From an uncultured Muribaculaceae bacterium (GTDB lineage: Bacteria; Bacteroidota; Bacteroidia; Bacteroidales; Muribaculaceae): a stretch of 64,000 nucleotides of DNA. A model generated the notes under the pieces. It saw only the letters and a program-made list of their open reading frames with translations. It did not search any database and was not told the origin of the DNA. A program made the translations under genes and the position numbers. Position 1 is the stretch's first letter; every line of letters starts with the position of its first letter. Below are positions 58,903 to 64,000 of the stretch, piece by piece. Where the stretch lies: NCBI GenBank assembly GCA_947632485.1, contig CANRPJ010000002.1, positions 62,001 to 126,000 of the forward strand, given 5' to 3'.

Positions 58903-61218
58903 ATGAAAACTCTTATTTCAATTCTATCTTTGCTGCTCGGAATTACCTCAGTTTCAGCGCAGACGACGGTTAGCGGCAGTGTGGCGAACAAGGCGGGCGA
59001 TGCGCTCGCGGGCAGTACGGTGCTGTTCGTGCAGGCTGATACGGTAGCGGGCGGAACGGTGACCGACAGCAAGGGCCGCTTCGAGCTGAAGGGTCTTCCG
59101 AAAGGAGACTACGAGTGCAAGGTTTCGATGCTCGGATATAAGGCTGCTTCACAGAAGTTTACCCTGACGGAGAAAGTGAAGCTACCTAAGTTCGAGCTCG
59201 AAGAGGACGCAACGGTGTTGGGTGAGGTGACAGTGACCGGCGATGCGCGCAAGATAACAAAGGAGCGTGCGGGAATGTCGATCTATTATCTTACCGAGCA
59301 AGCTAAGAATGAACCTAACGCCTACCTCGCTTTGCTCGAGATTCCACGGCTTAACGTTGATGTAATCAATCGGTCGATATCTCTTGATAATGGTACTGTT
59401 CCCCTGATTCTTGTAGATGGTGTGAAGAAGCCGTTAGATGTGCTCAGTCCGGAAATGATTGAATCTGTTGAGGTGATTGACAATCCTTCGGCGCGCTACC
59501 GCAGTGACTCCGGGGTGGCTTCGGTGCTCAATATCAAGCTGAAGAAAGAGGGGATTAAACCTTATATGCGTGGGGATCTTGGAGTTACATCAATGCCTAA
59601 CGCAAACTTTATTTATACTAGCGGGGCATTTGAAGTAGGAACAGCCACTTCGTCAGTTTATCTGAATGCTGTATACTGGCGCGTACGGGAAGATAGAGAT
59701 AAATACTATACTGACAATTATCAGGGTAATATTCATAAGATAATGAACGGGGATAATACCTCGCGCAACGGTAGCCAGACGACAATTAATTTCGGCGGAG
59801 ACAAATTATTCTCAAAGAAGAATTATTTAGCTTATGGTCTGAGATACTATGCTCACCCTTACAACAGCAATACAAATTATTCAGGAGAGATAAGTAACAC
59901 CGCTACCGGAGAGACTTCACCACTTATATCTTTAGTCAACTCGCATGATAAGAATAAACAGTTTTCGGGAAACATTTATTACAAGCACTCATTTACCGAC
60001 GACCGTACGCTGGAGATCTCCGGCGACTATTATTACTCCCTCAACGGTAATACCACCGATAGAGAGGAAACAAGCGACTGGCCTTCATATACATATAAAA
60101 GCAGTATAGACCTCGACAACAGCCGCCACATGGGCGAGCTCTATGCCAACTACTCCGATATGCTCACCGAGTCGATGCACCTTGATGCCGGCTCAAATAC
60201 TGAATACGCAGTGACCAATATTGATGACCGCCTCGACCAATGGCCAAATTACCGCTACCGGAGGACGCGCGAGTACCTCTTTGCCGGAATCGACAACAAC
60301 CAATCAGATTCCCGATTCTATTATATGGTCTCACTCGGACTTGATATGGTATTCTCCGATGCCGAAGGAGTAAAGAACAGTTATATAGACTTTTTACCCT
60401 ATGCATCTATATATTATAATATCACCGACCATCATAGCTTAGATCTCCGTTACAGCCGACGCCGCCAGATGCCGAGCGCGGGCAATTTGAATCCGCGCAA
60501 CACTTCGACTGATCTTCTGGTCGTAAACAAAGGTAACCCGCTTCTGAAACCGAGCCACTTCGATCAGGTATATTTAGGGTACACGCTGAGAACGGGCAAT
60601 ATCAGACTCAACTCCTATGTCAACTATACGTACTTCTCCGACCAAGTAAGGAGTTATCAATATATGGAAGATGATGTGGTAGTGAAAACCTATCAGAATT
60701 TCGGGCATTCCGGCAACCTCTCGGCAGGGGTGACATTCAATTACAATTTCCCTCGTAAAAACGATTTCCGCGGCAATCTGAATGCAGATATCGGTTACGG
60801 AAAAAATTTCATAAAGGGAATGGCATTCAAAGGCTCTACGGTAACTGCGTCCTTTAGAGGATCTGTCAGCTATAAAAAATTTTATCTCACTGCTGATCTC
60901 AGATATTCTGGCTACGTATATCAATTATACATAAAGAGTAGCCCCGATTACTTCTCAGCTTTCAATTTAGGGTGGAGGATCAGTAATTCAGTATCCGTGA
61001 AGGTAGCCATGCAAAAGTATCTGTGCTCGAAGGCTCCCAGGAAATCGTGGACAAAAAGTACTGACTACAGTTCGTATAGCCGCAGCGTGAGATTAACCCG
61101 AACTCCTGAGTTGCAGATTGGAATATCCTATACTTTCCAGACTAAGAACTTCAAATGGCGCAATAAGAAGCAGTTCAACAGTAGCGACAACGAGCTCCAG
61201 ACTATCACAACCCACTGA
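58903..61218 (+). CDS. Outer-membrane beta-barrel protein, TonB-dependent-receptor-like (second)
   Basis: 771-aa outer-membrane protein with signal peptide MKTLISILSLLLGITSVSAQ. A carboxypeptidase-regulatory-like domain (about 22-108; VSGSVANKAGDALAGSTVLF, TDSKGRFELKGLPKGDYECKVSMLGY) is followed by a plug-like region (LEIPRLNVDVINRSISLDNGTVPLILVDGVKKPLDVL, ESVEVIDNPSARYRSDSGVASVLNIKLKK) and a tyrosine-rich barrel. It has the same domain plan as the protein at 13882 and is distantly similar. 88-bp direct repeats lie on both sides (58331 and 61241). The ligand is unknown. The coding sequence is AT-richer in the barrel half. Confidence 0.82.
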   Translation: MKTLISILSLLLGITSVSAQTTVSGSVANKAGDALAGSTVLFVQADTVAGGTVTDSKGRFELKGLPKGDYECKVSMLGYKAASQKFTLTEKVKLPKFELEEDATVLGEVTVTGDARKITKERAGMSIYYLTEQAKNEPNAYLALLEIPRLNVDVINRSISLDNGTVPLILVDGVKKPLDVLSPEMIESVEVIDNPSARYRSDSGVASVLNIKLKKEGIKPYMRGDLGVTSMPNANFIYTSGAFEVGTATSSVYLNAVYWRVREDRDKYYTDNYQGNIHKIMNGDNTSRNGSQTTINFGGDKLFSKKNYLAYGLRYYAHPYNSNTNYSGEISNTATGETSPLISLVNSHDKNKQFSGNIYYKHSFTDDRTLEISGDYYYSLNGNTTDREETSDWPSYTYKSSIDLDNSRHMGELYANYSDMLTESMHLDAGSNTEYAVTNIDDRLDQWPNYRYRRTREYLFAGIDNNQSDSRFYYMVSLGLDMVFSDAEGVKNSYIDFLPYASIYYNITDHHSLDLRYSRRRQMPSAGNLNPRNTSTDLLVVNKGNPLLKPSHFDQVYLGYTLRTGNIRLNSYVNYTYFSDQVRSYQYMEDDVVVKTYQNFGHSGNLSAGVTFNYNFPRKNDFRGNLNADIGYGKNFIKGMAFKGSTVTASFRGSVSYKKFYLTADLRYSGYVYQLYIKSSPDYFSAFNLGWRISNSVSVKVAMQKYLCSKAPRKSWTKSTDYSSYSRSVRLTRTPELQIGISYTFQTKNFKWRNKKQFNSSDNELQTITTH

Positions 61219-61240
61219 TCCGGAAGAGGATTTACAGGCA

Positions 61241-61328
61241 CCTTGACACGATTTTGGGGTTATATCGCTGAGGGATAGCGATATAACCTCGTGTCAATGT
61301 CAAGGCTGTCAAGGGGCCTGCGCGGAGG
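61241..61328 (+). repeat. Dispersed CCTTGACAC element, copy 3
   Basis: 88 bases, 79 of 88 identical to copy 2. It starts 22 bases after the stop of the beta-barrel gene, just as copy 1 starts 15 bases after the stop of the other beta-barrel gene. It may double as a terminator or mRNA-end structure. Confidence 0.85.
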
Positions 61329-61430
61329 CGGAGACAGGCGCTCCATCGGAGGGGCTTGCGCGAGGGGCGGCATTGAAAATTCGGAGCAAAACAGATGGGG
61401 CAGGTTGTTGTGCAGACAAAAAAAAGTGAC

Positions 61431-61438
61431 TAATTTTG
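61431..61438 (+). promoter_or_regulatory. -7 element for the porin gene
   Basis: TAATTTTG ends 66 bases before the ATG at 61505; the -33 position has only TTGT. Confidence 0.55.
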
Positions 61439-61504
61439 CCGCTCCGGAAGCGGAACCGCTCCGCAGAGAATAAACAACTTTGGCATAACGTTTTGAGACC
61501 CGAA

Positions 61505-62584
61505 ATGACAAACAGATTCCGCCTTGCTCTGGCTGCCTGCTCTCTTTGCGTGGCAGCGACTGCTGTAGCCGCAGAGCCTGAAGACGCAACCGCAGAGACC
61601 TCCGACGCTCTGAAGACTGAATTTTTCCCTTCGCCTGCTGCGGCCTACGATGAGCCGGAGAAAGTGCATGTGGCTTTCGAGACCCGCTTCGATTTCGACT
61701 GGACCAAACCCCAGAATGGCGAAAGCCAGGCCGGATTCCACGGCCGCTATCTCAACATGATAGTAAACGGCGAGATCATAAACGGCCTGAGCTATAACTG
61801 GCGCCAGCGCCTCAACAAGTTTGGCGATTTCGGCAACGACGTGTTCAGCGCCACGGACTGGATCTATCTCACCTATCGCTGGGGCCAGAACCAGAACTGG
61901 GCCGTATCGGGCGGAAAGCAGGTGGTGGCCGTGGGCGGATATGAGTATGACGCCGCGCCGATCAATATGTTCTACAGCTCTCTGTGGTGGACTACAATCG
62001 CCTGCTACCAGTTCGGCGTGAGCGGAAGCTACACCACCAACAACGGCAACCATACGATTCTGGCGCAATTCTGCAACTCGATGTTTCAGAGCACCAGCTC
62101 GCGCTGCTTCAGCTATAACCTCATGTGGCAGGGTCACGTGGGCTTCTGGTCTACGATCTGGAGCGTCAATGCTCTGGAATACCGCCGCGGAAAATTTGCC
62201 AACTATATAGCTCTCGGCAACCGCTTCGACTTCTGCAAGTCGGCTTTCCTGGAGCTCGACATCATAAACCGCTATTCCGAAGGCACCCACTATTTCTTCG
62301 GCGACTATTCGCTGATAGGCAAGCTGCAATATAACGTATCGCCCCAGCTGGGCATCTTCGCCAAGGGCGGCTACGAGCGCTTCCGCCTCGAGCCGGGCTC
62401 TCCGGAATCGACCGCTATCGAGAAGCCTTTCATCGGAGCGGGCGTAGAGATATTCCCCCTCAAGCGCTATCATGACCTCAGGCTGCATGCCGCCTGGGAT
62501 ATGAACCACACTCTGGAGGGACAGCGCTTCAATCAGGTGCAGGTAGGCTGCACCCTCAAGGTGAATCTCCTCTCGGTAAGATAA
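61505..62584 (+). CDS. Outer-membrane porin-like protein
   Basis: 359 aa from the ATG at 61505 (MTNRFRLALAACSLCVAATAVAA, a signal peptide); upstream in-frame codons lack a signal and include the promoter. The mature part is a continuous run of beta-strands with aromatic girdles (FHGRYLNMIVNGEIINGLSYNWRQRLNKF, DWIYLTYRWGQNQNWAVSGGKQVVAVGGYEYD) and ends in a beta-strand KVNLLSVR. It resembles phosphate-selective porin O/P-type proteins of Bacteroidetes; the solute is not known. It is 64 bases upstream of the nucleoside-gate gene, so the two may be co-transcribed. Confidence 0.75.
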   Translation: MTNRFRLALAACSLCVAATAVAAEPEDATAETSDALKTEFFPSPAAAYDEPEKVHVAFETRFDFDWTKPQNGESQAGFHGRYLNMIVNGEIINGLSYNWRQRLNKFGDFGNDVFSATDWIYLTYRWGQNQNWAVSGGKQVVAVGGYEYDAAPINMFYSSLWWTTIACYQFGVSGSYTTNNGNHTILAQFCNSMFQSTSSRCFSYNLMWQGHVGFWSTIWSVNALEYRRGKFANYIALGNRFDFCKSAFLELDIINRYSEGTHYFFGDYSLIGKLQYNVSPQLGIFAKGGYERFRLEPGSPESTAIEKPFIGAGVEIFPLKRYHDLRLHAAWDMNHTLEGQRFNQVQVGCTLKVNLLSVR

Positions 62585-62648
62585 TTGCGCGATCAGAGCA
62601 GAAACAAACAAAACAAAACCGAAATAACCTAATTATCACTAAAGCCGT

Positions 62649-63863
62649 ATGGCAATCTCAATTCTCAAGCTAACAAGCCGCCACCGGGCGCTCTCAGGCA
62701 ACCGGCGCTGGATGGAGCCTCTGATCTTCCTGATAGTGCTCCTCCTCTTCTTCGGCTACCTCTCCTACCGGATGGGTCTGGCCAATATGATGAACACCCT
62801 TATGCAGACGAGCTATTCGCTGCTGCTCGAAACCGTGTTCTTCATCATGGGTATCACGGTGCTCATGGGAGCCCTCTCGAAGCTGCTCGCCGAGTTTGGC
62901 GTAGTAGACCTGTTTGAGAAGATCCTGCGCCCGCTTATGAAGCCTCTCTTCAACCTTCCGGGTGTAGCCGCTCTGGGAGCCGTAGTGACCTTCCTCAGCG
63001 ATAACCCGGCTATCATCGCACTTTCGAAGAACAATAAGTTTGCCCAGAACTTCAAGGTCTATCAGCTCGTGAGCCTCACCAACTTCGGCACGGCCTGGGG
63101 TATGGGTCTGGTAGTGCTCATGTTCATGATGGCCCAGGGCTATGCCACCGGCGCCCTGATAGGCCTGCTTGGAGCAGCCTGCGGCTGTATCATATCAACG
63201 CGCCTCATGCAGCGCTTCACCCTCAAGGCTCACCCCGAATACGACCTGATGGTAGGCGATTTCGAGGGTCTGAATATCAAGGCTGAGCCGATGAAGACCT
63301 TGTCGAACCGCCCGAAGGTGCAGACGGAAGTGGCAACCGATGAGAACCAGAGCACCTTCATGCGCGTGCTCAATTCGCTTCTCGACGGTGGCAAGCAGGG
63401 TGTGGAGCTCGGCATGGGCATCATTCCGGGTGTGCTCATCATCTCTACTCTTGTGATGATGCTTACCTTCAACACTACCGAATTTACCGGCGCCGCCTAT
63501 CAGGGCGTAGGCCTTCTGCCTTATCTGGCCGACAAGGTGAACTGGCTCTTCGTATGGCTCTTCGGCTTCGAGAACTCTGAGCTTCTCGCCTTCCCGATGA
63601 CTACTCTGGGTGCCGTAGGCGCCGCTATCGGTCTTGTGCCCTCTTTCGCAGCGCAGGGCATTCTCAATGGCAATGCAGTAGCAGTGTTTACCGCTATGGG
63701 TATGTGCTGGAGCGGCTTCCTCAGCACCCACGCCGCCATGCTCGACACGATGGGCTTCCGCCACCTCATCTCGAAAGCTATCCTTGCTCATGCAATAGCC
63801 GGTTTCTTCGCCGGAGTGATAGCCCACTGGGCTTACGTAGGCATAACTCTGCTGATTGGCTAA
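62649..63863 (+). CDS. Nucleoside-recognition (Gate) domain membrane protein
   Basis: 404-aa inner-membrane protein with two Gate-type halves. The first half includes LLETVFFIMGITVLMGALSKLLAEFGVVDLFEKILRPLMKPLFNLPGVAALGAVVTFLSDNPAIIALSKNNKF. The second includes GVELGMGIIPGVLIISTLVMML and FPMTTLGAVGAAIGLVPSFAAQG. About eight to ten hydrophobic segments are seen. Relatives include SpmA/SpmB and the central part of nucleoside transporters; a direct transport substrate has not been shown. It is closed by an intrinsic terminator. Confidence 0.85.
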   Translation: MAISILKLTSRHRALSGNRRWMEPLIFLIVLLLFFGYLSYRMGLANMMNTLMQTSYSLLLETVFFIMGITVLMGALSKLLAEFGVVDLFEKILRPLMKPLFNLPGVAALGAVVTFLSDNPAIIALSKNNKFAQNFKVYQLVSLTNFGTAWGMGLVVLMFMMAQGYATGALIGLLGAACGCIISTRLMQRFTLKAHPEYDLMVGDFEGLNIKAEPMKTLSNRPKVQTEVATDENQSTFMRVLNSLLDGGKQGVELGMGIIPGVLIISTLVMMLTFNTTEFTGAAYQGVGLLPYLADKVNWLFVWLFGFENSELLAFPMTTLGAVGAAIGLVPSFAAQGILNGNAVAVFTAMGMCWSGFLSTHAAMLDTMGFRHLISKAILAHAIAGFFAGVIAHWAYVGITLLIG

Positions 63864-63886
63864 GGCAGACCCTAAATAGAGGTATC

Positions 63887-63918
63887 AAAGGCGTTTCCCG
63901 AGCGGAAGCGCCTTTTTT
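63887..63918 (+). terminator. Intrinsic terminator after the Gate-domain gene
   Basis: AAAGGCGTTTCC pairs with GGAAGCGCCTTT (one mismatch) around a 5-base loop, followed by a T-run. Confidence 0.88.
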
Positions 63919-63956
63919 ACAGCCCTCTGTTGCGGCTCTGAATCGCAAAAAGGTAT

Positions 63957-63964
63957 TACCTTTG
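63957..63964 (+). promoter_or_regulatory. -7 element for the next gene
   Basis: TACCTTTG ends 27 bases before an ATG at 63992 that opens a frame running off the window. Confidence 0.6.
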
Positions 63965-63991
63965 CAGAAAGAATCAGAACTTTTTCCCACC

Positions 63992-64000
63992 ATGGCCACA
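63992..64000 (+). CDS. Start of a further gene (three codons visible)
   Basis: Only ATG GCC ACA is inside the window, after a good promoter element. The product cannot be told. Confidence 0.45.

Overview
The window reads as a chromosomal segment of a Bacteroidales gut bacterium, most likely Muribaculaceae (Muribaculum/Duncaniella-like). Reasons: promoters of the TTTG-N19/20-TAnnTTTG type, no Shine-Dalgarno sequences, TonB-dependent outer-membrane receptors, Bacteroidetes families (DUF4286, DUF4254, DUF5715, DUF3472), 2-oxoglutarate:ferredoxin oxidoreductase KorAB, and a fairly GC-rich background. The genus is inference.

Layout. 1-7.7 kb (minus): partial aroB, a HAD phosphatase, a large AsmA-like protein, an M15-like lipoprotein, a GH29 fucosidase and an M48 protease. 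7.8-13.5 kb (plus): a membrane protein, SRP RNA and tRNA-Thr in one apparent transcript, DUF4286-ruvC, deoC and korA-korB. 13.5-16.3 kb: an outer-membrane beta-barrel gene in an islet with hairpins, a G8 tract and a dispersed repeat. 16.3-26.9 kb: a methyltransferase, a BtuB-like receptor, tRNA-Ser(GCT), ruvB, a flippase, a lipoprotein, comM/yifB, an AT-rich DUF3791-DUF3990-DUF3791 cassette, yraN, tRNA-Ser(CGA) and an EamA transporter. 26.9-34.6 kb (minus): an RND efflux set, an acetyltransferase and an MFS exporter. 34.8-37.6 kb: a sigma/anti-sigma-like pair and acpP-fabF. 37.8-41.6 kb: an iron-type TonB receptor, a DUF3472 protein and tRNA-Pro. 41.7-47.1 kb (minus): a second RND set. 47.3-54.1 kb (plus): a rhodanese-nitroreductase fusion with a TSUP exporter, an (alpha/alpha)6 glycosidase-like protein, DUF4254-GT9 and GH27. 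54.6-58.1 kb: putA. 58.1-61.5 kb: a repeat-rich islet around a second beta-barrel gene. 61.5-64 kb: a porin, a nucleoside-gate membrane protein and the start of a further gene.

Most of the window is housekeeping or envelope function: drug efflux (two RND sets plus MFS), surface uptake, glycan hydrolysis and envelope sugar transfer. The most interesting parts are three accessory islets. (1) A small AT-rich cassette sits at the 3' end of comM and is followed by a diverged copy of the comM 3' end (35/43 identical), as expected after site-specific integration. It carries a probable ADP-ribosyltransferase-fold protein between two DUF3791 proteins. (2) A beta-barrel gene at 58.9 kb is bracketed by 88-bp direct repeats (79/88 identical); a third, diverged copy follows the other beta-barrel gene at 13.9 kb. 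(3) The promoter region of the 13.9-kb gene contains a run of eight G, a candidate phase-variation switch.

All calls come from reading the sequence. No database search or folding program was run, and counts given were made by eye.
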